DNA of 64,000 bases from Gibbula magus (GCA_936450465.1 OW388296.1:46575750-46639749); one strand, 5' to 3'. Counted from the first letter of the stretch, positions 1-9,840 are shown. A program made the numbers and translations. The notes: generated from the sequence alone by a model not told the origin.

Positions 1-194
1 TGACACGTCATAATGATGAATTAAACGTAAGGCCAACGTTTTCTCGTTTTCCTGTGTTTTCTGTGTTTTCCTCGAAATATGCTATTTGAATTTGTGAAAA
101 CTATTGAAAACTATCATAATCATACTTATAAATAAAGAAGGCTAAATTAGAGACAAATACCAAAAACAATTCGTTTGCGTTATTTACATCAGAC

Positions 195-660
195 ATATTC
201 GAATGACATATGCTAATGAGCAAGACCCTTCAGAGTAAAATGCCTAGATTTTTTAAGTCACTCGGTCGACATGGCTACTGAAAGATGATTTTTCACTGGT
301 TAAGAACCAGCCGGCGGTTCAACAAAATGAAGCGCTTCGTAGCGCTCATTGATCGCTCAATGTAGCGCTCAATGAGCGCTTCTTCTCTCTTGAACGATAC
401 AGTGCAAATTCCTCGAAGTTTGCTCGCCTTGCTACGTAGCGCTACATTGAGCAATCGCGTTCAAGAGAGGTTTAAAAGTAATCGCTCATTGAGCGATTAC
501 TTTGAAACCTATCTTGAACACGGCCCAGGGATACGGTATGAGATTTCTCTATCCACCGCTAGGGGACTTTGGTTCTGCTCTCGATTTCAAGCGAAACACA
601 ACACAACTGAGGGTAGGATCGGAAATCTGAAGGGAGTAACCTCAGTGGGAAATGAATGGA
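195..660 (+). repeat. Dispersed repeat (family D), copy 1, interrupted by a foldback insert
   Basis: The blocks 195-308 and 525-660 match, in order, the reverse complement of 39830-40075; a shorter match lies at 9490-9600. Shared landmarks are GCCTAGATTTTTTAAGTCAC, the CTCGGTCGAC box and a GGATCGGAAATCTGAAGGGA-like block. Comparison with 39830-40075 shows that 309-524 is an insertion absent from the other copy. No coding capacity is recognisable; the 106-codon ORF across it is an accident of the palindromic insert. The repeat class is unknown. Confidence 0.6.
309..524. mobile_element. Palindromic foldback insertion
   Basis: About 216 bp of nested inverted repeats built from AGCGCTCAATGAGCGC-like words. 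The clearest is a hairpin at 459-519, with 30-bp arms, two mismatches and one central base at 489; its core AGTAATCGCTCA pairs perfectly. The outer arm word TCTCTCTTGAACG recurs inverted at about 383-395. The related repeat at 39830-40075 lacks this block, so it behaves as an insertion. No terminal duplication is clear. Confidence 0.6.
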
Positions 661-1047
661 TTATTTATGGAATATTGCAACGATTGTTTTAAAAAACTTT
701 ATTTTCCCGGGAATATATTCCATGTGTTGACTTCTTCGGTAGCTTCGTAGCATGAACATTTTTTTTTTTTAAATCATTTACATTGTCAAGTCGCTGAGTA
801 ATAAACCCCTCTACGGCTACGATATATGATCAATGTGCAAGATTGTGCAACAAGAGAATAACAAAGTATCCAAATGTCTTGTCTTAACGGTAATTATTTA
901 CTTAACTATCGCTGTATAACGGGGGAAGTGATCCATTGGGCCAACGACGATTCATGACGTCACGACGCGCTCTGCGTACTATATTATGGCCACGCACTGT
1001 AATGATATCATATAAGGCTAAACATATAGTTGAATAGAAGACCTTTG
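660..1047. other. Non-coding stretch, no gene seen
   Basis: AT-rich sequence with no credible ORF. From 1001 onward it is the left edge of the long repeat that recurs at 50504. Confidence 0.6.
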
Positions 1048-1051
1048 TTAA

Positions 1052-1988
1052 GGAGAGATGGGACGATGAAACAAAATATTTTAGAATTTGTTTATTTTTT
1101 CAAAATAGCAGGTTTATTGTGTCTTTTATCCAAAAATGTAAGAAAATTTGGGGGTCACAGAACGATTTAAAGATTTATCGGCATTAATAATAATACTCCC
1201 GTCGGCAAATTACGCCATTTTTTACTGATTTGATGTATTTAGATGAAGCGCTCGCTTTCACTGAATAAGCTCAGAATCCTTTCAAAAACATTTCAGTTAA
1301 ATACAGGATTGCATAGCAAGTCTATATTTTGAAAATTATTGACACTGGAAAGGGAAACAACATTAAATTAAGCACTATTTAATAAAAAACGGCATTTTGC
1401 TCATTTTTTTTCTCTATTGAACAGGATTTCTCACTGACACACATATTTTAGATATTGCTAAAAATGCAATATGATGTGCACACTTGAATACACAAACGAA
1501 TTCAGAAATAAAAATAGGGGGTCATCGGAGGATTTTCATCATTTTAACGTCATTTTTTAATTTACCTTCAAAAACGTAAAAACCTAACGTCACGGCAATT
1601 TTGATGGTTTCAAGTGTAACTTTGACGGCCTACCGTGTTATCATTATTGAATATACCATCAATCTAGGAGTGCATGATGGAAAAACAATTATCAGTTGAT
1701 AATACCAGGCGATTTAAATTCGCCAGTAACTAAAGATACGTACGTAATTCGAATAACACACACAGTAACATATTTACCTCGAATATAGGTGACAATAACG
1801 TTATGCGGCATGTCGTAAAATGACCTTTAAAAAGGCATTACGGAAAATTTAAGCACTTTCCGTTAGTGTATGGATAAGCGTATGCCCCAAACAACGTAAT
1901 CCATATATTTTAAGACTTATTCACTACAATAATTTGTTGTCCCAAAATGTTACCGTAAGCAAGTTCGATTTCTGGGTCCCATCTCTCC
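1052..1988. mobile_element. TTAA-flanked DNA transposon (non-autonomous), element A
   Basis: A 937-bp element with a perfect 13-bp terminal inverted repeat, GGAGAGATGGGAC at 1052-1064 and its complement at 1976-1988. It is flanked by TTAA at 1048-1051 and 1989-1992. The same locus in the long-repeat copy near 50.57 kb has a single TTAA and no insert, which is a clean empty site. A TTAA target is known for the piggyBac and Kolobok superfamilies; no transposase is encoded, so the superfamily is not decided. Confidence 0.8.
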
Positions 1989-2486
1989 TTAAAGCGGCTG
2001 TCACAACCCGTCGTACGTGCAGCTGCGTGCTGTCTACCGACACAAACGTGGGGCAAATTGGGGAATTCGTGCGTCCTCGGTACCGACGCCGTACCGATTT
2101 TCGACAAATTTGGAGCACGCAGACTCGTCGTAGAACTTTTAGTGCATGCAGAACTTTCGCTGCGTGCAGTCTACGAACGGGCTGCGAATTTTCCTCCGTA
2201 CGATCGACGTGCGTGCCCTGTACGACAACCGCACGCACAACGCACCGACATCGTGCGTTTTTTTCAAGCTTACCCACTCATACTTTCTCTACGAACGACG
2301 CACGTTGCACGTGCGCTGTACGTGCGTTGTACGTGCGTTGTACGTGCGTAGTGCGTGCTTACTCGGCACGTCCAAAGTTTAACTATCAAATAATTAAAGA
2401 AAACTCACGTCGATCGTACCGAGTAAGCACGTACAACGTACCGAGTAAGCACGTACAACGCACGTTTTGGGCACCTTTTTATAGGA

Positions 2487-2495
2487 TATATAAAG
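2487..2495 (+). promoter_or_regulatory. TATA box in element B
   Basis: TATATAAAG lies 38 bases before the ATG at 2533 and just downstream of the inverted GTGCTTACTCGG-type repeats. The arrangement of repeats, TATA and first ATG resembles a compact transposon promoter. This is inferred from sequence only. Confidence 0.45.
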
Positions 2496-2532
2496 CCGAG
2501 CCGACGGGCGATTGCCATCATTTGAAGAGAAC

Positions 2533-2631
2533 ATGCCGCCAAAGAAGTCGCAAAGAAAGTGCTCCTCATCTGCAGCTAAAAGGGCAACAGCCCAACGAGC
2601 CGCGTTTGACGTGCTTACAACGTGCGTGTGA
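2533..2631 (+). CDS. Leader ORF of element B, 32 codons
   Basis: Starts at the first ATG after the TATA box (protein start MPPKKSQRK) and encodes a short basic, Lys/Arg/Ser/Ala-rich peptide ending in TGA at 2629-2631. The sequence then runs within about 100 bp into the right terminal repeat. It looks like the amino end of a larger nuclear transposon protein cut off by internal deletion; the family is not recognised. The first reading frame after the TATA box is the reason for choosing this start. Confidence 0.35.
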   Translation: MPPKKSQRKCSSSAAKRATAQRAAFDVLTTCV

Positions 2632-3062
2632 CGTGCGTTGGCAAACTCCCTCTCTGTTCTTGATAAATCCACCCTACGTTTTCAGAAAAACGTAGCGACC
2701 GTGGCCTCCCGATGGGTTGTGACAGGGGCTTAAGGAAAGTTAATGTCCGTTCAAATATGATTAGCCGCTAATATTCAAACATAGCTATTTCTATCAATTG
2801 AACACCCATGATTTCTAAGCACTTATGAAGTAATAAGGTCAGAAATATTCACGGGTTTTATATCGATTCTAAACAACTCAGTTCTCTCTGCATCTAATGC
2901 ACATAAGTCATTATTATTATCAAGTTGGTTTATATGGTCAAGAAATCTCAAACATTAGTTATTTGGCAAGTATTTTGACTGGTGAATGTTGTCTAATGTA
3001 AAGTTCACATGACCTTGAATCGTCTCCGTCTTATATCATCATATGTATACACATGTAGTTAA

Positions 3063-3554
3063 AGGTGCATCCATTGTGTTTTTAATTAAATTTGACTTGG
3101 CTTAAAAACATTCCAACACATCATATGTGATGTTTACAGTACAAATAAATTCACCCAGCTTGCATATTTATCCCCAATCGCCAAATATATCATAATTACT
3201 ATTTTCCAATTAAAATCGAGTAACATCATTATGCATGTGTAGAAACCGAAACTGCACGTCCCATTTACGTGCACAGTAGTTATATGACCTATTAAACATT
3301 ATCAACCCAAATTTGTCAGTTTGAGTGTTATAAATAAGATTCCACAATTACGTTTGACTCATTGGCGCGCGTCAATCGCGATGCATTGTCCGGTTTTCGA
3401 TCAGAAATCACTACTTTTACCTTCATATCGTCATTATACTGAGTCGACTATCATTAACATCGTAGTTTTTGGTAACAGTCGGTACTTTTCGATAAAGTAA
3501 CATCATTCATAACATTTGGAATATGTGATCCCCAACAACACAATGGATGTACCT
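3063..3554. mobile_element. TTAA MITE family T1, copy a
   Basis: Ends are AGGTGCATCCATTGTG at 3063 and the inverted CACAATGGATGTACCT at 3554, flanked by TTAA at 3059-3062 and 3555-3558. There is no ORF. The interior words ATCGCCAAATATAT and TTGTCCGGTTTTCGATC define the family. Other copies are at 38072-38541, 40845-41076, 44977-45192 (partial), 49255-49470 (minus, partial) and 50904-51393. Confidence 0.85.
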
Positions 3555-3883
3555 TTAACATGAAAGCAATCGGTTCATGACCCTTTTAGAAATGCAGATC
3601 GTGTATTTACGTTTTTTTCTCGCATGTAATTCAAAATACGACAACATTTGTATGTTACCATGACAAGAACAATTGTAATGTATCTCTTATCCCCGATTTG
3701 TTTAAATCCAAATTTTGTTTTCATTATAAAAGAATAGCTAAATTAAACAATGAAACAAACGATAAATGAGAAACTATTAATTATTACTGAATTGTGACGT
3801 TCTATAGTGAGATCAACATCAATTTAATAAGACTCTTCCTCCTGTGGGGCTCGTTGTCCTATTAAGATAAAGATAGACTTAGA

Positions 3884-4157
3884 ATTAAATTACACTTGTG
3901 ACGTCATCCTATTGTTCTTTCACTCCATTATTTTTCAGTAATGGAGAGTTACACATCACATATTATTTTTTAGTAGACATTTTATTTCTTTAACTTTTTA
4001 AAGCAATTTTGATAAAAGAGCAATACTTTGAGTGTAATTTAAGTAGGGTAATATCCTCGTAACTCTCCATTCCTTAAAATAATGGGCCTCGGCCCCTCCG
4101 GGGCCTCGGCTCCATTATTTTTAAGGAATGGAGAGTTACTCGGACATTACCCTCTAC
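3884..4157. mobile_element. Foldback element with a GC-rich hairpin tip
   Basis: This block is absent from the matching position of copy 2 (near 51.73 kb). Its right part, 4043-4157, is a near-perfect hairpin with arms of about 55 bp (GTAGGGTAAT outward, CTCGGCCCC at the tip, loop TCCG). Inverted TTAAATTACACT words lie at about 3886 and 4031-4042. A third copy of the arm sequence (TAATGGAGAGTTAC) lies near 3939. No coding potential. Confidence 0.7.
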
Positions 4158-4244
4158 ATACTTGCCATTAAGATAGTGAAGACATATAACATGGTTATAT
4201 TTGGGATAACACTACCTTGAATAGTACAAATTCTTGTACGCTTT

Positions 4245-4345
4245 CGGGCCGAGTCCCATGCGGGATTCGAACCCACGCCCTCAGAGTCAGGCAACTATCG
4301 CCAGCATTGACTGTACCAACAGCTTATGACACGACCATTTCGAAA
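4245..4345 (-). repeat. tRNA-like SINE head, copy 1
   Basis: On the minus strand, a B-box-like GGTTCGAATCC lies in GGGCGTGGGTTCGAATCCCG, with a possible A-box about 50 bases upstream. The same block recurs in the long-repeat partner at 51820-51960. It has no continuous cloverleaf that I can trust, so it is read as a tRNA-derived repeat and not a functional tRNA gene. Confidence 0.5.
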
Positions 4346-4421
4346 TGCTGCTCATAGTTCACGGTTATAACTGATCCCGGTGCAGGGAAATCCAGGCTCA
4401 GTGTAACAAAAACAGTTCACA

Positions 4422-4883
4422 CTAATAACGTGTGTGGCTTCCCTTGCCATTATACACGCAGTGACCCCCCCGACGCATGGAGAAAATCAAACACCTGATG
4501 TCATTACGTGGAATGCGCTGCCATTCTTCTTGGAGAGCTTGGACAAGTTGCAGACGGTTATGTGGAGGTGGTCGTCGTTGGCGAATACGACGATCCATAG
4601 CGTCCCTAAGATGTGCGATCGGTGACATGTCAGGCGAGCATGCTGGCCACGGCAAAACGTTGATGTTGTTGTTAGCAAGAAAGTGTTGAGTAACTCGAGC
4701 TGGGTGCGGTCTGGCATTGTTTTGTTGAAAGATCACACATTGTGCCTGTTGTCGAATAAAGAGACAGACGACGGGACGGATAATGCCATCGATGTAACGC
4801 TGAGCCGTTAGATTTCTATTTGCCATAACCAGCGGCGTCTTCTTCTCACCAAGTATGCCTCCCCAAACCCCGTAGGGCACCAT
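4422..4883 (-). pseudogene. Tc1/mariner-type transposase, C-terminal half, catalytically dead
   Basis: A 153-codon open frame matches the C-terminal half of Tc1-like DDE transposases: a WGGI block near residue 8, a NARPHPAR block, an LPWPA.SPDM.PI segment and the family ending GGHCVYNGKGSHTRY. The second catalytic Asp, normally in DNARPH, is Asn here. The Glu, normally in PIEHLWD, is Ala, and Trp is also replaced by Arg. The N-terminal DNA-binding half and the first Asp are missing. It lies in a block absent from the paralogous copy near 52.0 kb. It is a relic that cannot catalyse transposition. Confidence 0.9.
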
Positions 4884-5164
4884 GCAGGAACAGTTGCTAA
4901 TCAGTAAATATATGTGAGATTAAACGATATCCACAAGATATATCGATATTTTATAATGTACTTGATTTGTCTCAATACTATTCTATCATCAATTAAATGT
5001 CTTACAATGTAATAAGACATATGAACACAGTTGGCAAAGTAATGACGCAACAAGATTGATGACATAACACGACAATGACGTCACGATGTTATGGCCTCTC
5101 TGATATCACTCGCGAAGCTTCAAGACAATTTTGTTTAAATGTGTTTCATTTGTTTCTTTATGAC

Positions 5165-5525
5165 TGATGCAGACTGATTTTGGATTGTAAATGAAATCTG
5201 ACCGTTGAATTTTTGGTTTGATTAGGGGGGGTAATTAAACTCTCACCCTTGAGTCCTTTTCGTTTTGATTGTTGACGATAAATGAAGTCTCAACATTGAG
5301 TCTGTTTGTTTTGATTTAGGGGGGGGGGGGGGGGGGGTGTGAAATGTCACTCTTGAATCTGTTTGTTTTGACTTTGGGGGAGAAATGGAATCTCAACCTT
5401 GAGTTTTATACAACATCACTTGTATATGACTAATTTATAATCGTCAGAAGACATGTGCGTGAAAGGTGAGTTTTTTGTTTTTTGATTTGATTTTGGGGGA
5501 TAAATGAAATCTCACCCTTGAGTCG
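5165..5525 (+). repeat. Degenerate tandem repeat, about 60-bp unit, with poly-G tracts
   Basis: Roughly five units of the type TTTTGATTTTGGGGGATAAA followed by TGAAATCTCACCCTTGAGTC. The G run is expanded to about 20 near 5318-5338. The partner copy near 52.08-52.12 kb has only one unit, so the array expanded here or contracted there. Confidence 0.75.
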
Positions 5526-6276
5526 TATGCTATATCAAATGTACATATGGCTGATTTATTTCTCGCGTGATTTTTGTATGTTCTTTTTAAAGTTGTACGA
5601 ATTAGTCAGGCGGTAAATATTTATGACTTCACAGATCAATTTAGATAGACACATTTCTTATATTGTCTCTCCAGGGAAAAACACCGTGCCGCAAGGATAA
5701 AGTGTCAGTGAATCTACTTTATCTTTATCGTACCTAATTGTCACAAGTAGGTCCTAGTGGAGCAAGAAAATAAATTGAAGAACATCCTTTTGAATGTAAA
5801 CTGACACTGAAGATGAATGTAGTAAAAAGTCGTGTATCCATAAACTTAAGCTTCTCGTATTGTTGAAAACATCAAATTCCAAAGTCACTCGTATATGAAA
5901 ATGTAAGTAACTTTATGTATTTAGTGAATTAATTTGGTACACAGGGATTTAATAGATAAAGATATAGTTCCTTTGAACGGTGTTCACATTTATGAAGTAA
6001 TATCATCTGGTAACAAGGAACAAAAAGAACGTAGAAACAGACAGCTGCATACCTAAAGTTTGTTCACTTACTAGTGTCTGTCAGCGCAAATATCATGTAA
6101 TTTGCCATGTCTTTAATTGAAGCATCGTATCAACGCGAAAACTCGACCGATTAGTTTGCATTTTTAATTTGCATTATAACAAGACAGTTTAGTGTTCCAT
6201 AACATAATCTGATACCTCGTGGTAAACAGTCACAATTTTGGCAGCTCTTTGAAGTGACCAGGGGTCAATCTTTTAT
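5526..6276. other. Non-coding part of the long repeat
   Basis: Matches 52130-52890 closely; no ORF or RNA gene recognised. Confidence 0.6.
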
Positions 6277-7026
6277 AATTACAAAATGATTTTATTACAC
6301 TAATTTCCGCGATTCTGATTGGACGAGAGCTTTCAAAAACCTGCTGCCATTTTCGATGAATGCAGATAAAATGTGCAACCATAACTCGTGCATTCGTACC
6401 TTGTGACGTCACAATCCATTCGAACAAACGGTCGGGTCACCCGGTTCTTACAACTGAACGTAACGTTTTGATGCAAAATATGAAATACATATATCATTTC
6501 GTCTTCACATCTACATCGATAGCTGGAATATACATTTCTTTTCAGAATGAGACAATTAACATCACCGGGAACACTTAATTTTGATAGATACAAGTCCCCA
6601 AGCTTGTTCACTCACAGCGCTTCAATAACAGTAGCCATGTTTGAACGTCGCGTGATATGCTAATGAGGGTTAATCTAAAAATCCTGAATGTAGAGTAAAC
6701 GAACTCTGATTGAATGCATGTGAATGTTGGGGAAAACGAAATTAAATCTTCTGCCGTTTTAGATGTAGGATTCCTCAATTTTGATTCAGCCATGTATCAT
6801 TGCGTGTAATAAGCTGCTGTTTCTCATGATAAATGACAAATATATTAGATTTGTGAAAATATTTAAAGAAAAAACTGTTGATTTTTGTAATTATAAGGAT
6901 TGTTTAACATGTTTTGTGCCTCTATCGAAGTATAACAGCAACAAATTTTGTATAACATCGCTCCGTAACGCTACGCGATGTTATACAACTTCGATAGAGG
7001 CACAAAACATGTTAAACAATCCTTAA
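6277..7026. mobile_element. Insertion in the long repeat ending in a large hairpin
   Basis: Present only in copy 1; copy 2 reads straight through this point near 52.89 kb. The right end is a hairpin at 6895-7024. Its outer arms are 37 bp, perfectly paired, starting AAGGATTGTTTAACATG. A second inner stem, TTGTATAACATCGC and its complement, is offset by a 16-base insertion on the left side. No transposase; small ORFs here are not credible genes. Confidence 0.6.
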
Positions 7027-7285
7027 CAAAACTACAGTTTTTATTTTCTTCTGTGAATTATTTAAGTGATGTAAGTGATCATCTTGGCCAAGCATTAACA
7101 TATATATCCTCTCATACTATTCAATGTAGTTGCGATGAAATTGTCCTCTTTTAGTCGATATGAAAACTTTTATAAGTAAATTAATGAAATTTAAATTATA
7201 ATTTGACCCCCTTCTGTCTATGTTATTATGCCAAATTTCATAAACATGCACCATTTTGTTTAAAATAATAGTTTGCAGTTCTTAA

Positions 7286-7634
7286 AGGGGCAGTAGCTCG
7301 TTTTCTCGCTGAAACAAGTTGATGAAATGTTTTTGAAAAATAATGTCGCTAATAGTAAACTATCCTTCTGTCTTCGGAAAATCAAGTTAAAAGGTTAGTG
7401 TACATGGTTCCGTAAAGCCATGGAATAGTTTTTGTCATTCGAAATAATAAATTGTGTTCACAATAAAATTGCCGCCATGCAATTTTTGCTTTATACGCAA
7501 CACCGTTATTAGCACTACGAATAATTGGTTTGTGTAATAAGAACCCTCTAAAGTAAATATAAATAACATAAACTATCATTATAAATGGGAAATTTGAAAA
7601 ATTAAAATTTGCAAAAAAACGTGCTACTGTCCCT
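7286..7634. mobile_element. TTAA MITE family T2, copy a
   Basis: The ends AGGGGCAGTAGCTCGTTTT and the inverted AAAACGTGCTACTGTCCCT are bounded by TTAA at 7282-7285 and 7635-7638. Internal words TTTACGGAACCATG and CATTATAAATGGGAAATTTG are shared with copies at 9962-10683 and 37194-37390. Confidence 0.85.
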
Positions 7635-7639
7635 TTAAG

Positions 7640-8747
7640 AATACACAAGTAAAACGGAGAGGAGTCCATCGAGAGAGAGATGGATATATATTTATACTCG
7701 TAGTTATACAGATTGTGACCTCCGCAATATGTAGGTATGTACATTGTTCAATAAATCACACAGTTAGTTATTATGGCACTGTTTTATAGACTTACGTTTT
7801 GATTTGAATTGCTTTTACTGAAAATGAAACGTGTTCAAGAACATAGGTTCAAAAGGGTCTTTTAAGAAAATAATCTGAATTTTGCACAGTTAAAGTTGCT
7901 ACAAACGTTTTTTCTGCTACAGAGTCAGAAGGTCAGAAGGCAGATAAGGTTATGGCCAGAATGCTGTTGATTATTGTTGATATCGGTTATTGTTTATCAA
8001 AAACACACAGAATTAATTTTGCTTGATAACGGTTTTAGTATCTACACCGAAACGTATATCTTTGCAATAATGAAGTTGTAAATCAATATATTTGTTAATT
8101 CTACGAAACAAAAAATCATTTGAATTTCTAAACTGCCAGGCAAAAAAAAGTACTCACCTCAATTGATTGTATCATATCTATGGTTTTCAATTGCAAATAT
8201 CTCAAGTTGTCGATGTCATTATTTAAACTGTAAAGTACAGGTGTTAAGTCAGCAGTGAAAGAATACTTCTAAAAGTTTTTTAAATGAAATTAATAATTAA
8301 AATTGTTTCAAAAAATGTGTTTGATGATACACAGGCATACGCTATGTGAACATTAATAAATGTGCCTGATTCTGCATATATTACAACAGTTTAAACATGA
8401 TAGGGGTCATTTCTGAACACTGTCTTCATTAAGCAATGATATTTTTAACTAAAATTTAACCACAGTCGCCAATTAATTTATTCGAACTGCTGCAGATAAG
8501 TATTAGTGTATCGTGCCATAGTCAACTGGATCTGATTTCTTTTAAAATATTGAATTAATCGAAACCAACTGGATGGATACTTTCTTTTGTCTGGCACTTT
8601 ATATCATCTTCCTGTTTTTTATAGGGCGATATCTTTGGAAGGATTAATTATAAGGCCCTTATAAGGTGACCGAGGAATCATGTGAATAACAATTCAATAA
8701 AATAGAAGTATGTGTGCTATTGTTCAGCAGAAATCGAGATGGAAAAT
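7640..8747. other. Non-coding stretch, no gene seen
   Basis: AT-rich, with no credible ORF, RNA gene or repeat that I can define. Confidence 0.5.
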
Positions 8748-8758
8748 GGTACATTCGA

Positions 8759-9053
8759 GTGAGTGAGTGAGTTTGGGTTTTACGCCGCTTTCAAGAGTAT
8801 TTCACTGCTAGTATTATGGCAGGGAGAAAGCCCGCAACGCCATGTGGCTATGCACTGCGGTGAAACCTGCGAGCATCGGCTGGAACTAGCGAACCATGGG
8901 TGGTACTACGCTGAAATTCAGTGTAGCAGTGCACCCAAACCTTACTGCATGTAGAACAGTTCTCTACTGCAGACAAAGTTGCGGCGGGATTCGAACCTCG
9001 GACCTCTTGACCCGAAGCTGAACGCGCTAACCATTGCGCTATCCCGCCCCTCT
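8759..9053 (-). mobile_element. SINE family 1, copy a (full length)
   Basis: On the minus strand the element starts with a tRNA-like head (GGGCGGGATAGCGCAATGG, then a B-box in GAGGTTCGAATCCCGCC). It ends in an ACTC repeat, seen on the plus strand as GAGTGAGTGAGTGAG. It is flanked by an 11-bp target duplication with one mismatch: GGTACATTCGA at 8748-8758 and GGTACCTTCGA at 9054-9064. The 63-codon plus-strand ORF inside is not a gene. A near-identical copy is at 26460-26758. Confidence 0.9.
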
Positions 9054-9064
9054 GGTACCTTCGA

Positions 9065-9480
9065 AGGAAAGCTTACAACATATCAATAAATATATACGCT
9101 TGTTGTTGAGTATTGTTTTTCACTCAAAAGATATCACAAACCTTTCAATTAGATACTGTTACTTTGTTTTCATGTGATCTTAAACTAGACAATCGACAGC
9201 CATGCGTAAATAGCTCACACAGAATTGACAAAAGATGTCTGGTATGTTTGTTAAGTTTGTTATTTGGTCGCTATTATCCATCAAATGAAAAATCAAGTAT
9301 AATTTGTTTAAAATCGTAAAATCCATCTGCATATCATCCCCTAGTCTGTCACCTAGACCCCTTAAATTCTAAGTGCCTAGGCAAGTCTACAACAAGACTA
9401 CAGGGCTCAGTTTTAAAAGAAAATGAACACATCTCAGAGGCTCCTTTTTATTTTTTATTTTTAAATTTTATAAAATAGTT
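9065..9480. other. Non-coding stretch, no gene seen
   Basis: No gene recognised. It sits downstream of the 3-prime end of the TENA-like gene A. Confidence 0.5.
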
Positions 9481-9489
9481 CATTTCAGA

Positions 9490-9600
9490 GGCTAAATGTT
9501 AGACTAATTCCCTTCCCACAGTCGTTACGAGAAATTCAGGTCTATTAGAACAGAGGTTAGGATCGTAGATCTGAAAGGATTTGTGGGAAGAGAATGTCTG
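9490..9600 (+). repeat. Family D repeat fragment
   Basis: Short match to 525-660 and to the complement of 39850-39960, around the TTAGGATCGTAGATCTGAAA block. It ends just beyond the stop codon of TENA gene A (9631). Confidence 0.45.
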
Positions 9601-9630
9601 CACATTCGCTAATTCAAAATATACCCCATC

Positions 9631-9840
9631 TTATAGTACAATTTCCTCATTCATTGGATGAACTGAGTCAAAGAATTCATATTCGCCCTGCATACAACGA
9701 GTGTAAACGTTCAGTGCATCTCCTCTGTCGACTTTCCCGTCATCTTCAGCCAGGTCAATCAAATCTTCCAGTTATTTATATCCATCGAAGTTTGTATCAA
9801 AGTTGATGTCCATCCACTTTGTGTAAACACCGTGGTCTTT
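9631..9840 (-). CDS. TENA gene A, exon 5 (C-terminal), with internal stop
   Basis: The acceptor TAG lies just upstream on the minus strand; the frame enters at phase 0 and ends at TAA (9631-9633). It encodes DHGVYTKWMDI and later LNVYTRCMQGEYEFFD, matching the C-terminal helices of TenA proteins. Codon 23 is TAA at 9772-9774, with coding similarity in the same frame on both sides. That points to a nonsense change rather than a wrong exon boundary. A truncated product would lack the last 47 residues, including the conserved acidic motif. Confidence 0.75.

Larger units (their letters stand above)
1993..2729 (+). mobile_element. TTAA-flanked DNA transposon (internally deleted), element B
   Basis: A 737-bp element directly abutting element A and sharing the TTAA at 1989-1992; its right TTAA is 2730-2733. 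The ends carry inverted CTGTCACAACCCGTCG and CTGTCACAACCCATCG (one mismatch). The GC-rich interior has repeated TACGTGCGTTG and CGAGTAAGCACGTACAACG words in both orientations (2290-2370 and 2416-2463), as expected for subterminal transposase-binding repeats. A TATA box and short ORF follow at 2487-2631. It looks like a deletion derivative that kept its promoter end. Long ORFs across the repeats are composition artefacts. Confidence 0.75.
1001..7065 (+). repeat. Long dispersed repeat or segmental duplication, copy 1 (expanded)
   Basis: Collinear and highly similar to 50504-52927 in the same orientation, from the TAATGATATCATATAAGGCT word to TTTTCTTCTGTGAATTA. Copy 1 is about 6 kb and copy 2 about 2.4 kb. 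The difference is a set of blocks present only here: 1048-2733, about 3884-4157, about 4340-5400 and 6277-7026. Both copies carry the same TTAA MITE (3063-3554 and 50904-51393), so that MITE predates the duplication. The unit has no coding region that I recognise; it could be a non-autonomous transposon or a segmental duplication. Confidence 0.8.

Noticed and set aside
372..692. 106-codon ORF
   Set aside because: Crosses a foldback insert into a family D repeat; no protein features.
1934..2695. 253-codon ORF through element B
   Set aside because: Encodes tandem ALYVRCTCVV-type text from DNA repeats; several frames are open together, so it is composition and not a gene.
8763..8954. 63-codon ORF, repeated at 26464-26658
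   Set aside because: Lies wholly inside a SINE on the opposite strand.
8985..9052. tRNA gene on the minus strand
   Set aside because: A- and B-box present but within a SINE with target duplications; a derived head, not a functional tRNA.
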